35,220 nt of DNA from Chloroflexota bacterium (GTDB lineage: Bacteria; Chloroflexota; Dehalococcoidia; Bin125): assembly GCA_009838735.1 (NCBI GenBank), contig VXQZ01000005.1:1-35220 (forward strand), read 5' to 3'. A program made the translations under genes and the position numbers. Positions 17,941-27,406 of the stretch are shown here, in pieces. The stretch's first letter is position 1, and the number at the start of each line of letters is the position of its first letter. The notes under the pieces are model-generated. The model had not been told where the DNA came from. It made no database searches and saw only the letters and a list, made by a program, of their open reading frames with translations.

Positions 17941-18722
17941 CGTCCTAACAGCTCTCGCGCTTTGGCGTGCGGGTCGGCGGCAGTCGATAGGGCCTCGCCG
18001 ATCAGGACCGCGTTGACGCCGCAGGCTTCCATCCGCTTCATGTCCTCGCGGGTGCGTACGCCGCTGGCTGCCACGACGGGAATCGAAGCGGGGATCGTGT
18101 GTCTCAGCCGCTCCGTCGTGCCCAGATCCTCCGCGAAGGTGTGCAGGTTGCGATTGTTGATACCGATCGCGGCTGCGCCGGCTTTCAGCGCCATTTCAGC
18201 TTCCGCTTCGTCGGTGACTTCAACGAAGGCCGTCAGGCCGTACTGCTCGCCGGCCCTGGCCAACTCGGTGAGCTGGGCGCCATCGAGCGTCTTGGCGATC
18301 AGCAGGTAGGCATCGGCTCCCAGGGCTGCTGCTTCGGCGACCTGGTAGGGGTCGACGTGGAACTCCTTGCGCAAAACGGGTAAGCCGCTGCCCTGAAGGG
18401 CGGTGACCGCATCGCACAGATCGTTGTCGGTGGCAAAGAATGCCGGCGCGGTCAGGACGGAGACAGCGACCGCCCCGATGTCGCAGTAGGTTCGCGCCAG
18501 GTCGGCGGGGACCAGGTCGGGGGCGAACAGTCCCTTGGACGGTGAACCTCGTTTGATCTCCGCCATCAGGCCGACTCCGGGTAGATTGAGCGCTGCCACA
18601 AAGTCATTTCGCTCAGTTCGAGCATGCACGCGCCGCTCCAGCTCTGCGAGAGGCGCTGTATCCTTGCGCTCCTCCACGGCTTCACGGGTTTCGTTGACGA
18701 TGCGCTCGAGGACGGATGACAT
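17937..18722 (-). CDS. trpC: Indole-3-glycerol phosphate synthase
   Basis: The 261-residue enzyme closes the indole ring. Motifs seen in order are the N-terminal helix with ERIVNETREAVEERK, MAEIKRGSPSKGLF (catalytic Lys and phosphate loop) near residue 53-66, VSVLTAPAFFATD, VLRKEFHVDPYQV, ADAYLLIAKTL, TAFVEVTDEAEAEMAL, IGINNRNLHTF and VAASGVRTREDMKRM. VLIGEALSTAADP comes near the end. It lies 12 bases after trpD and overlaps trpF by four bases, in a standard trp operon order. The protein is full length with no unusual substitutions in the active site. Confidence 0.95.
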   Translation of the reverse strand: MSSVLERIVNETREAVEERKDTAPLAELERRVHARTERNDFVAALNLPGVGLMAEIKRGSPSKGLFAPDLVPADLARTYCDIGAVAVSVLTAPAFFATDNDLCDAVTALQGSGLPVLRKEFHVDPYQVAEAAALGADAYLLIAKTLDGAQLTELARAGEQYGLTAFVEVTDEAEAEMALKAGAAAIGINNRNLHTFAEDLGTTERLRHTIPASIPVVAASGVRTREDMKRMEACGVNAVLIGEALSTAADPHAKARELLGR

Positions 18723-18734
18723 TATGTCAACTCT

Positions 18735-19779
18735 TTACGCTTCGGTTTTACCCGCGATAGCGCGTGACCGCTCGACGAACAGTTCCAGCTTACGCAGCGC
18801 GCGCTGATCGTCGATGCATTCGGCCGCACGGCTGACGCCTTCGGCGAACGTCGGAACTTCTTCTGCCGCCAACAACCCGGCGGCCGCATTGAGCGTGACG
18901 AATCCCGTGAGTGCTGACGTTTTGCCGCCGAGAACGTCGCGCATCATCGACGCAGACTCTTCGGCGGTCTGACCGCCGCGGACGGCGGAGAGCGGTACGG
19001 GGCGGATCTCGAAGTCGCCGGGTGAGACGGTGAATTCGATCAGCTCTTCACCATCAACCTGCCAGCAGGTGGTCTCACCCTCAGGGGAGACTTCGTCCAG
19101 GCCTTCTTGTCCGTGGACGACCAGTCCGCGGCGAACGCCCAGACGGCCTAGCGCTGTCGCCATCAGCAGACCCAGTTCGGGACGCGCGACGCCGATCAGT
19201 TGATGGGTTGCTCTGGCGGGATTCGTTAGCGGACCGAGGATGTTGAACACCGTTCGCACGCCGATGCGGCGTCGAATCGGGGCAACGAAGCGCATCGCGG
19301 GATGGAAGGCCTGGGCGAAGAGGAATCCGAATCCGACTTCACGGATGAGCGCGGCCGCCTGTTCGGGATTGACGCTGATCTGACCGCCAAGGGCCTCGAG
19401 CACATCGGCGCTACCGACGCTTGAGGACATCGCGCGGTTGCCGTGCTTAGCGACCGGAACACCGCAGCCGGCCATGACGAACGCGGCGGCGGTTGACGAG
19501 TTGAACGCGTGTGTTCCCGAGCCTCCGGTGCCGGCAGTGTCGGCGAGGCGCGGCAGATCCGAGAGGTGGACGGGCAGCGCGTGCTCCCGCATTGCGCGGG
19601 CCAGGCCGACGACCTCATCGACCGATTCGCCCTTCATCCTGAGGCCGGTGAGCAGGGCGGACGCCTGGATTTCATCGGCGTCGCCCGACATCAACGCGTC
19701 CATTGCGGCCGATGCTTCCACGTCGCTGAGGCTGCGACGTTCGTCGACCACAGCGGCAAGCGCCGCTCCGAGGTCGGGG

Positions 19780-19787
<8 letters not shown>
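18735..19787 (-). CDS. trpD: Anthranilate phosphoribosyltransferase
   Basis: The 350-residue enzyme adds phosphoribose from PRPP to anthranilate. It shows an N-terminal helical domain with [49 protein letters not shown], the metal motif [14 protein letters not shown] and NAAAGL near the C-terminus. The PRPP loop reads [19 protein letters not shown] where most TrpD have GTGGDG with TFNIST, so Asp to Ser is a notable change. The surrounding residues are kept and the enzyme is probably active. The GTG start 19787 overlaps trpG by eight bases. Confidence 0.92.
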
Positions 19788-20377
<590 letters not shown>

Positions 20378-20388
<11 letters not shown>

Positions 20389-21193
20389 GGTCGCCCTCTT
20401 CCTGTGACTTCCGTTCGCGGAGTATGCGCCGCAGCGTGCGGAAACCTTCGACGGCGCGCGGGAATCCGCAGTAGGGAGCGGCAGTGGCCATGACGCCTTC
20501 GAGTTCTGTTTCGGTGACGCCGTGATTGAGCGCGCCGGGGATGTGGAACTGGAGCTCCTCGGTCTTGTTGAGCGCGACCAGGATCGACACGACTACCAGC
20601 GAACGATCGCGGCGCGACAGTTGCGAGCGCGACCAGAGGTCGCCGAAGGCGAACTCGAAGGCAAGCTTGCCGACCGGTCCGATTCTCTCCATGCCGGCCA
20701 GCGCTTCAGCGGGATCCTGGGCCTCTTCCTGGCCGTTGAGCGTCCGCATTATGTCGACGGCGTCGCGGTGGCGCTGGTCGTCGTCCTTGTATTCGGCCGG
20801 AGGTATCCGGTACGGCTTGCCGTCGGCCTTGGTCCATGCTTCGACGAGGACGTTGATCATCTCGTTGCCGGCGGGGAAGCCGGAGTAACCGGCGATTTGC
20901 AGCGCGATCTCGGTCATTTCTTCGCGAGTTATGCCATTGGCCGGCGCGAAGCTGGCGTGGAACTGGACTGCTTGCAGGCGTTCCAGCGCGCCGAGCATGG
21001 CCAACGCGACGATGTTGCGGTCGCGGCGCGACAGTTCATCGCCTTGCCAGACCTGGCCGAAGATGTAGTCAACCACGAAGCTGCCGAACGCTCCGGTGCG
21101 CTGCTCGGCGGCCGAGGCGAAGCCAACCGGCTGGCCGGTCATCGCGGCCAATAACTCACTGCCGGCCTTGCGTCGTTCTGCGTGAGTCGCCAT
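20378..21193 (-). CDS. Two-domain carboxymuconolactone decarboxylase-like protein
   Basis: A 271-residue protein made of two CMD-like all-helical domains (about residues 25-115 and 180-262). Each carries the marker SRRDR followed by a helix and a later GFP segment ([29 protein letters not shown]; then [28 protein letters not shown]). The AhpD CxxC redox pair is absent, so this is not an AhpD-type peroxidase. I start at ATG 21193 ([11 protein letters not shown]), preceded by GAGGAACTGAG; an upstream ATG at 21241 would add 16 unconserved residues. It is a close paralogue of the C-terminal part of the next-upstream gene. The role in the trp operon is unknown. Confidence 0.75.
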
Positions 21194-21256
21194 CTCAGTT
21201 CCTCGTTCCTTCAATCCTTCAAGTGGTGCGTTGGCGCGCATTCTCGGTAGGCAACC

Positions 21257-22522
21257 TCAATCGCGGAGCCGCTGCAGGATGAGTCCGGCGTCTGAAGCGC
21301 GCGGCAATCCGCAGAACGCGGATGCGATCGCAATTGTGCCGTCGAGTTCATCCCAGCTACATCCGAACCGGTGAGCCGTGGACAGCGCATCCTCCAACTG
21401 CTGTGTCCGGCCGATCGCGATGTGCATGGCGAGAACGATCAGCGCGCGGTCGCGCTTCGCGAGTACGTCGCTTGTCCATATCTCGCCCAGGTTCCAGTCG
21501 ATCATCAGACGTCCGACCGAGCCAAACTGCGCCTGCATGTCCTGGGCGATCTGCCGTTCGTCGGTTGGACGATCAGTCAGGAGTTGCCAGACGGCCACGG
21601 CGCTGCGTCGGCGTTGCCCATCGTCTTTGCCCTCAGCTGGCTCAGGCTGGTACTCGTACCCCGACTCCGCCCAGTCCGACAGCACTCGAGTCAGCGCCAG
21701 ATTGGCGAATGGGAAGCCACACTCAACGGCAAGCTGCAGGCACACTTCCACAATCTCGTCGCGGTTGAGTCCGTTGCGTAGTCCGATCGAGGCGTTGAAG
21801 GCAAACCCGTCGACCTGCATCAGGGCGCCGGCCGCCGCCATGGCGGCGAGACTGCGATCGCGTCGCGAAAGCAGACCGTCCTGCCAGATGTCGCCCCAGA
21901 TGTGATCCACGAGGTACGACCCGAGCGGCCCCATCCGCGTCTCAATGGTCTGGGCAAACTGGTTCTGGCCCGTGAGTTCGGCGAGGATCGCATCGCCGGC
22001 TGCCCGACGGTCTGCGTGTGTTCGAGTCGGAATCGAAGCCAGGGGAGGCGCTTTGGGCTCGGCGAACAGATCGTCGAGGGTCGAGTCGGCTTCGAAGTCC
22101 CAGCCTGAAGCGCGGCGTTCGAACACTGTCGAGAGCAACTCGGCTTGCTGCTCGGGCAGTTCAGCGACGGCTGACGTCACTTCCCACCATTCCATGGCGT
22201 CGAACGGGTTGGTTTCGTCATCAGGTGCGCCGTCGAGCGCTTCCTCGACCATGACGACGTAGGCGTTGTGGACCGTGTGCCTGCCAGTGGCCGGCTCTTC
22301 GCCGTAGACCGTGTGCGCATAGCCGGCGCGAACGCGTTGGCGCAGCAGGTGCTCGAAGATGCGCGGCACCGTGTCGTCCGGCTCTTCGGACAGCGGGGTA
22401 GTGTCGCCGGGCAGCCACCAATGTCCGGGCCAGAGGGCCTCATCGGCGCGTCGGCGAAGCAGGAGCACGCGTCCGGCCTCGTCGAAGACGACGCCGTAGC
22501 CAATGATCAGGGACTCCGGCAT
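21257..22522 (-). CDS. Degenerate Nudix domain fused to two CMD-like domains
   Basis: The 421-residue protein starts with a Nudix-like fold (about 1-130): IIGYGVVFDEAGRVLLLRRR, then WPGHWWLPGDTT and HNAYVVMVEE. The Nudix box that should read Gx5Ex7REUxEExGU is GDTTPLSEEPDDTVPRIFEH here; the REUxEE catalytic glutamates are not in place, so hydrolysis is unlikely. Residues 165-421 repeat the two-domain CMD architecture of the neighbouring gene, with HADRRAAGDAILAELTGQ, SRRDRSLAAMAAAGAL and GFPFANLAL, then KRDRALIVLAMHIAI and CGLPRA. ATG 22522 shares a base with the trpE stop (TGATG). I infer a ligand-sensing or scaffold role, perhaps paired with the shorter paralogue. Confidence 0.7.
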   Translation of the reverse strand: MPESLIIGYGVVFDEAGRVLLLRRRADEALWPGHWWLPGDTTPLSEEPDDTVPRIFEHLLRQRVRAGYAHTVYGEEPATGRHTVHNAYVVMVEEALDGAPDDETNPFDAMEWWEVTSAVAELPEQQAELLSTVFERRASGWDFEADSTLDDLFAEPKAPPLASIPTRTHADRRAAGDAILAELTGQNQFAQTIETRMGPLGSYLVDHIWGDIWQDGLLSRRDRSLAAMAAAGALMQVDGFAFNASIGLRNGLNRDEIVEVCLQLAVECGFPFANLALTRVLSDWAESGYEYQPEPAEGKDDGQRRRSAVAVWQLLTDRPTDERQIAQDMQAQFGSVGRLMIDWNLGEIWTSDVLAKRDRALIVLAMHIAIGRTQQLEDALSTAHRFGCSWDELDGTIAIASAFCGLPRASDAGLILQRLRD

Positions 22523-24030
22523 CAGTAGCCCCGCGACCCACCGGTGACGGCTCCGGCGCGAGAGCGCTCCTCCGCCAGGTCGAGCGCGGTGAACATGCCC
22601 ATCGCCTTGTTCACCGTCTCTTCGAACTCGTCATTCAGCTTCGAATCGAAGACGATCCCGCCGCCGGCCTGCACCGAGGCGACACCGTCCTGCATGATGA
22701 TCGTGCGGATCGTGATGGCTGTTTCCATGTTGCCACCGAATCCGAAGTATCCCAGTGCGCCCGCGTAGGGGCCGCGTTGGTCCTGTTCGAGCTCGGAAAT
22801 GATCTCCATCGCGCGGATCTTGGGCGCTCCGGAGACGGTGCCTGCCGGGAACGTCGCGCGCACCGCGTCGAACGACGTTGCGCCTTCGGCCAGATCGCCT
22901 TCGACGTGCGAGACGAGGTGCATGACGTGGCTGTAGCGCTCGACATCGAGCTCCTGGGTGACGCGCACGGTGCCGGGCCTGGCGACGCGGCCGATGTCGT
23001 TGCGGCCCAGGTCAAGCAGCATGACGTGCTCGGCCACTTCCTTCTCGTCGGCGCGGAGTTCCGCTTCCAGGGCTCGGTCTTCGTCTTCGTCCAATCCTCT
23101 GCGGCGGGTGCCGGCGATCGGGTGAGTCGAGACCTTGCCATCCTCGACGATCACAAGCAGCTCGGGTGAGGTGCCGACGATCTGGTGGTCGTCCATCTCG
23201 AGGTAGTAGGTGTAGGGCGACGGATTCACGGTGCGCAAGGTGCGGTAGACGTTGAAGGGATGGACGAAGGTGTCGCGCGAGAACCGCTGCGAATAGACGC
23301 ACTGGATGATGTCTCCGGCGACGACGTAGTCGATGATCTGCTTGACGTCGGAGAAATAGGCCTCGCGCTCCATATTGGAGCGGATGGCGACAGAGTGGCC
23401 GGACGGCTCGGGCGCGTCGACGGGAGGGATGGGCGGTCCAGACTGCAGACGCTCGACCAGTTCGTCAATCCGGAACTCGGCGGCGCGATAGGCGGACTCG
23501 ATGTCCCCATCCAGTCGAACGTGAGAGACGACTTTGATCACGTGTTTCAGGTGATCGAACAGCAGGACCGTGTCGACGAATTGAAACAACGCCTCGGGCA
23601 GACCGTGCGGGTCGTAACCGGCGGGCTCGACGCGCGGCTCAAAGTGGCGGATCGCCTCGTAGCTGAGATAACCGACTGCGCCGCCGTGAAACGGCGGCAG
23701 ATCGGGGTTGGGTACCAGGTCGAATCGGTCCAGCTCGGCTTCGACCTCATGCAATGGGTCGACCGCGCCGCCGGATGGGGCGCGGAGGATTCGGTACGGC
23801 TCGGTGCCGATGAAGGAGTAGCGGCTGGGCCGCTCGCCGCCTTCCACCGATTCGAGCAGGAACGAGTATGCACCGCGCTTGACCTTGAGGAAGGCGGACA
23901 CGGGCGTTTCGAGATCGGCCAGGACTTCTCGGTAAACGGCGGCGTAGTTGCCGCGGCCAGATGCCCTGGATTCGGCGGCCAACTGCTTGAATTGATCGAG
24001 ACTGGGGCTGAGTGTGCCGGTCAACGGCAT
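22522..24030 (-). CDS. trpE: Anthranilate synthase component I
   Basis: The 502-residue enzyme turns chorismate into anthranilate with TrpG. The N-terminal regulatory domain has the tryptophan-binding element SFLLES (56-61) and RYSFIGTEP, so feedback inhibition by Trp is expected. The chorismate-binding core has GTSPELLVIVEDGKVSTHP, IAGTRRRG, AEHVMLLDLGRNDIGRV, GAPKIRAMEIISELE and GPYAGALGYFGFGGNMETAI. I start at ATG 24030, with a strong AAGGAG (24040-24045) nine bases before it. The frame is open back to ATG 24180, but those 50 residues are proline/arginine-rich and lie in the leader RNA. This is the first gene after the trp promoter. Confidence 0.94.
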   Translation of the reverse strand: MPLTGTLSPSLDQFKQLAAESRASGRGNYAAVYREVLADLETPVSAFLKVKRGAYSFLLESVEGGERPSRYSFIGTEPYRILRAPSGGAVDPLHEVEAELDRFDLVPNPDLPPFHGGAVGYLSYEAIRHFEPRVEPAGYDPHGLPEALFQFVDTVLLFDHLKHVIKVVSHVRLDGDIESAYRAAEFRIDELVERLQSGPPIPPVDAPEPSGHSVAIRSNMEREAYFSDVKQIIDYVVAGDIIQCVYSQRFSRDTFVHPFNVYRTLRTVNPSPYTYYLEMDDHQIVGTSPELLVIVEDGKVSTHPIAGTRRRGLDEDEDRALEAELRADEKEVAEHVMLLDLGRNDIGRVARPGTVRVTQELDVERYSHVMHLVSHVEGDLAEGATSFDAVRATFPAGTVSGAPKIRAMEIISELEQDQRGPYAGALGYFGFGGNMETAITIRTIIMQDGVASVQAGGGIVFDSKLNDEFEETVNKAMGMFTALDLAEERSRAGAVTGGSRGY

Positions 24031-24216
24031 GGGAACAGGCTCCTTGGGATCGGGGGTGCGCTCAACAGTCGAGTCAGCCACCCCGGGGCGTGGCGAGTTA
24101 ACTCTCGCTTCGCCAGACCCCCTGCCCGCCGGACGTGTGGCAATGCGCGGACGGACGCGTGTGAGAATCCACCACACCATCGATCATCGTCGCCGACATT
24201 GCGCACTTCCGTTCCT
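24031..24216 (-). promoter_or_regulatory. Putative trp leader/attenuator upstream of trpE
   Basis: The expected transcript start is near 24216. About 36 nt in, ATG-GTG-TGG-TGG (24180-24169) gives tandem Trp codons in a frame reading MVWWILTRVR. GTGTGG (24177-24172), which includes the first TGG, can pair with CCACAC (24140-24135), while GTGTG alone can pair with the nearer CACAC (24163-24159); these exclude each other. Downstream are TGGCGA/TCGCCA (24115-24091) and GGGGTG/CACCCC (24084-24053), the latter competing with GCCACGCCCC and ending just before the AAGGAG of trpE. There is no T-run, so control may act on translation or through Rho. No stop separates the MVWW frame from trpE. Confidence 0.45.
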
Positions 24217-24222
24217 GAGAGA

Positions 24223-24250
24223 AGCCTACGCCAACGTCGGCCGATGTCAA
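24223..24250 (-). promoter_or_regulatory. Sigma70-like promoter for trpE operon
   Basis: On the minus strand a perfect -35 TTGACA (24250-24245) is followed by 16 bases and a -10 TAGGCT (24228-24223, matching TAnnnT). It lies in the 240-base gap between the gmk stop (24270) and trpE, which is the only sizeable gap in the minus-strand cluster. Transcription would begin near 24216. Confidence 0.55.
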
Positions 24251-24269
24251 AGGTCAGAGATAACAGCCG

Positions 24270-24866
24270 TCAAGGCGCCCGGTGACGGCGCGCGCGTGCG
24301 GAGGAAATCGCCTTCACCAACTGTTCGGCTGCGTCGTCGTGGGAACCGTCCTGGTTGACGATCACGAGATCAAACCAATCGGCTTCCGCCAGTTCCGCTT
24401 CAGCCTCGGCGAGACGCGCGACGATTTCGGCTTCGGTTTCTGCAGCCCTTGAGCGGATTCGCCGTTCCAGCGACTCGACCCTGGGCGCAGTCACGAACAC
24501 CAGCAGTGGATTCTCAAGGTTTGCCTTGAGGGTGCGCGCGCCCTGGACGTCGGTGCGCAGGATGGGCGTTCGCCCGTTGCGCAGCAGTTCCTCTACTGCG
24601 GCCCTGGGCACCCCGCTTCGGTGCCCATAGATTTCGACGTGTTCGAGGAATGCGTCATCGGCGATCCAGCGTCGGAACTGCTCATCGCTGAGGAAGACGT
24701 GATGCACGCCTTCGATTTCGCCGGGGCGGGGCGGCCTGGTTTTGGCCGTGGCCACCTTCGACAACGACGGATCCAATGCCAGCGCTGCTGCGATGACCGT
24801 GTCCTTACCGGCCCCGGAGGGACCGGAAACGACCACAACGAGTTGGTCAGGGTCAACGTCCGTCAT
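24270..24866 (-). CDS. gmk: Guanylate kinase
   Basis: The 198-residue P-loop kinase phosphorylates GMP to GDP. It has VVVVSGPSGAGKDTVI (P-loop, residues 8-23), the GMP-binding KTRPPRPGEIEGVHHVFLS segment with Arg and the Tyr-like/His contacts, EIYGHRSGVP, ILRTDVQGARTLK, and LVFVTAPRVESLERRI. Most homologues have YGTP and a DIDxQG element; here YGHRSGVP and TDVQG are mild variants. Start at ATG 24866 (MTDVDPDQL) overlaps the aroA end by 14 bases; 54 upstream codons in the open frame are antisense-like and rejected. A nucleotide-metabolism gene sandwiched between aroA and trpE is unusual. Confidence 0.9.
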   Translation of the reverse strand: MTDVDPDQLVVVVSGPSGAGKDTVIAAALALDPSLSKVATAKTRPPRPGEIEGVHHVFLSDEQFRRWIADDAFLEHVEIYGHRSGVPRAAVEELLRNGRTPILRTDVQGARTLKANLENPLLVFVTAPRVESLERRIRSRAAETEAEIVARLAEAEAELAEADWFDLVIVNQDGSHDDAAEQLVKAISSARARRHRAP

Positions 24867-26154
24867 GTCGCAGTCGATCGAGGTCGCTCCAGAAGCTCGG
24901 ATACGAGATCTCGACGGCTGAGGCTCCCCGGATCGTGGTCGGCCCAGACTCCGGGTCACTGGCCAACGCGGCGACCGCGGCCGACATCGCCAGGCGATGA
25001 TCGCCATGTGAGTCGACCGTGGCGCCACGTGGTTGTCCTCCCACGATCCGCATCCCGCCGGGCCACTCCTCTACTTCGACGCCCATCGCGGTCAGCATGG
25101 CGGAAGTGGTCTCGATCCGGTCGGATTCCTTGACGCGCAGCTCCGCGGCGTCGTGAATCTCGGTTACGCCTTCGGCGAATGCCGCAGCGACGGCGAGAGC
25201 TGGCAGCTCGTCCAATGCGGTAACGATCAGATCGCCGTCGATTCGCGTGCCGTACAGCTGCGATCCTCTGACGGTGATATCCGCGACCGGTTCGCCCGAT
25301 ACGTCGCGTTGATTGTGCAACTCGACGACCGCGCCCATCGAGCGCAGCACGTCGATGACACCGCTGCGCGTGGGATTGACGCCGACGTTCGGCAATCCGA
25401 TATCGGAGCCGGGAATCAGCGCGGCGGCGATCATCCAGAATGCGGCTGCGCTGATATCGCCTGGGACATGAACGTCGCTGGTGGCCAGGTCGGCGCCAGG
25501 TCGAACACGGATGCACGAGCCGTCAACCTCTATGTCTGCGCCCATGGCGCCGAGCATTCGCTCGGTGTGATCGCGCGATGGTCCAGGTTCGACGATGCGG
25601 CTGGGATGCTCGGCGCGCAAGGCGGCAAACACGATGCAACTTTTGACCTGACCACTGGCTACTGCCAGGTTGCCGTTGAATCCCTGGTGCAATCCGTCCG
25701 AGCCGTCGACCCAGAACGGCGCGGTGTCTGAGTCAGCTACTCGGGCGCCCATTGCGGCCAGTGGATCGAGCACGCGGCGCATGGGGCGGCTGCGCAGCGA
25801 TTCATCTCCGTCGAACTGGCTGCGAAACGGGAGCCCGGCGGCGACTCCGCTGAGCAAGCGAATTGAGGTGCCGCTGTTGCCGCAATCGAGTGTGCCCGGG
25901 GCCTGGTGAAAGGAATGCTGACCCGGACTGCGAACCAGAAGGTTGTCGGCATCGATCTCGAACTCGACGCCCCATTGGCTGAGGCAAGCCATGGTCGAGC
26001 GGCAGTCGGCGCTGTCCAGCAGTCCGCGAATCCTGGCCTCGCCTTCGGCGAGGGCATTGCAGATCAGGGCGCGGTGGGAGATCGATTTGTCTCCCGGAAC
26101 GCGAAGCTCGCCTCGCAGGGGTCCGCCGGGTGCGACAACGATTTCGTCGCCCAT
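24853..26154 (-). CDS. aroA: 3-phosphoshikimate 1-carboxyvinyltransferase (EPSP synthase)
   Basis: The 433-residue enzyme makes EPSP from shikimate 3-phosphate and PEP. It has PGDKSISHRALI near residue 19-30 (catalytic Lys and Arg), LDCGNSGTSIRLLSG, ESLRSRPM, SGQVKSCIVFAAL, RDHTERMLGAMG, VPGDISAAAFWMIAAAL, and RVKESDRIETTSAM. SHGDHRLAMSAAVAAL follows toward the C-terminus. I use ATG 26154, four bases after the tyrA stop; the frame upstream (to 26205) is inside tyrA. All catalytic residues are present. It overlaps gmk by 14 bases. Confidence 0.95.
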   Translation of the reverse strand: MGDEIVVAPGGPLRGELRVPGDKSISHRALICNALAEGEARIRGLLDSADCRSTMACLSQWGVEFEIDADNLLVRSPGQHSFHQAPGTLDCGNSGTSIRLLSGVAAGLPFRSQFDGDESLRSRPMRRVLDPLAAMGARVADSDTAPFWVDGSDGLHQGFNGNLAVASGQVKSCIVFAALRAEHPSRIVEPGPSRDHTERMLGAMGADIEVDGSCIRVRPGADLATSDVHVPGDISAAAFWMIAAALIPGSDIGLPNVGVNPTRSGVIDVLRSMGAVVELHNQRDVSGEPVADITVRGSQLYGTRIDGDLIVTALDELPALAVAAAFAEGVTEIHDAAELRVKESDRIETTSAMLTAMGVEVEEWPGGMRIVGGQPRGATVDSHGDHRLAMSAAVAALASDPESGPTTIRGASAVEISYPSFWSDLDRLRHDGR

Positions 26155-26158
26155 TGGA

Positions 26159-27187
26159 TCAGCCGCGTCCCCAACGGCGTCCCCGCGATTCGCGTTCTTT
26201 CTCACGTTCCTCGCTGCGCTTGGTCATGCTGCGGACTCGGTCGTAGAGACGCGGGCTAATCAGCAGCGCCGCCATCTGGGATGTTGCATCGGGAATGTCG
26301 GGCTGCGCTCCGGCGTCGGGATCGAGGTCGTCGCCGCCGAGGAACTTGGCGTGATTGATTTGCGCCGTCGAATACTCCTTGAAGACCTCTTCCTCCTCTT
26401 CGTCAAGGAGGTTGCGGACCCGATTGAGCTCGAGCACGAAGCGGTCGATCCAGTGTTGGACCTGTTCCCTGTTGGTGACCGCGATCTCGGTCGTCATCGT
26501 CGGGTCGCCGGAGTTGTAGGCGGTCATTGAGCGGAAGGTCTCGCCGGCGGCGCGTCCGAAGTCGGGCCAACCGTCTGAGCCGCGAAGCATGGTGAACAAC
26601 GCTGAGGAGACCACCAGGGGCAGGTGAGAGACGCCGGCCAGGACGTAGTCGTGTTCTTCGGAGCTGAGGAAGTGCGGCGAGGCTCCCAGTTCACGGACCA
26701 TTCCGAGGACCGACTTGACCGCGCTGTCGGAGGCATTGGGCGAGGGGCTGAGGAACCAGCGCTTGCCGCGGAACAGATCCGCGCTCGCGTTATCGATGCC
26801 GAATGCGGAGGCGTCGCCGGCCAATGGGTGGCCGCCAATGAAGGAGACGCCGTTCGGCAGGTGGTTGCCCGCCCATTCCTCGATCTTGACTTTGGAAGCG
26901 GCAGTGTCGGTCACGGCTGCGCCGCGACCGAGCGCGGGCGCGATGTCTTCAAGCAACTCGGATGTTGACGCCGGAGGCGTGGCAAGGATGACGAGTCCTG
27001 CGCCATCGACTGCCTCGCGGGGACTGCCCACAATCTGGTCCACGGCGTCCTGCTTGTCCGCCGCTCGTCTGGCTGAACGCCAATCGTCGAAGCCGACGAT
27101 TTCGGTGTCTCGCAGTTTTGCTGCGCGTAGGCCGAGTCCGATTGAGCCGCCGATGTAGCCCAACCCGATAATCGCAATGCGCGCCAC
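26159..27187 (-). CDS. tyrA: Prephenate/arogenate dehydrogenase
   Basis: The 342-residue NAD(P)-dependent enzyme oxidatively decarboxylates prephenate on the way to tyrosine. The N-terminus VARIAIIGLGYIGGSIGLGL is the Rossmann GxGxxG, followed by VGFDDW, LVILATPPAST, AAVTDTAASKV, FIGGHPLAGDASAFG with the catalytic His, and EEHDYVLAGVSHLPLVVSSAL. A Lys/Arg/Glu-rich tail follows (MTKRSEEREKERESRG). The start is GTG 27187, five bases after a perfect AGGAGG (27193-27198, complement strand). A frame open to 27820 overlaps the divergent gene and is rejected. No ACT domain is fused. First gene of the minus-strand cluster. Confidence 0.93.
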   Translation of the reverse strand: MARIAIIGLGYIGGSIGLGLRAAKLRDTEIVGFDDWRSARRAADKQDAVDQIVGSPREAVDGAGLVILATPPASTSELLEDIAPALGRGAAVTDTAASKVKIEEWAGNHLPNGVSFIGGHPLAGDASAFGIDNASADLFRGKRWFLSPSPNASDSAVKSVLGMVRELGASPHFLSSEEHDYVLAGVSHLPLVVSSALFTMLRGSDGWPDFGRAAGETFRSMTAYNSGDPTMTTEIAVTNREQVQHWIDRFVLELNRVRNLLDEEEEEVFKEYSTAQINHAKFLGGDDLDPDAGAQPDIPDATSQMAALLISPRLYDRVRSMTKRSEEREKERESRGRRWGRG

Positions 27188-27254
27188 ACGCGCCTCCTGT
27201 CCACGCTCTGGATGAAGCAGTCCTACCGCGGGTGGTTCACGGCATTCTGCCCAC

Positions 27255-27293
27255 AGTATCGCAGCGTTGATGTCGTGAGGTGCGTGGTAGAGT
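27255..27293. promoter_or_regulatory. Divergent promoter candidates between tyrA and the transglycosylase-like gene
   Basis: The 219-base gap 27188-27406 must drive both genes. On plus, TGGTAGAGT is an extended -10 (TAGAGT 27288-27293) with only a weak TTGATG upstream at short spacing. On minus, TGCGATACT is an extended -10 (GATACT, 27260-27255) with no clear -35. Nothing else stands out in the gap. Confidence 0.25.
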
Positions 27294-27406
27294 CGGAACG
27301 CGTGGCGACATGCGAGTGGGAGCGGCCGGGCGGGGCCGAGGGTGATGATGACGGTGGGTGCGACCGGGTCGATGCCGCCCAATGCCCAATGGTCGGTTGA
27401 CGTGTC

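Noticed and set aside
24021-24206. GTG-started 61-codon frame across the trp leader
   Set aside because: Overlaps the trpE start out of frame and has only isolated Trp codons; less convincing as a leader peptide than the MVWW frame.
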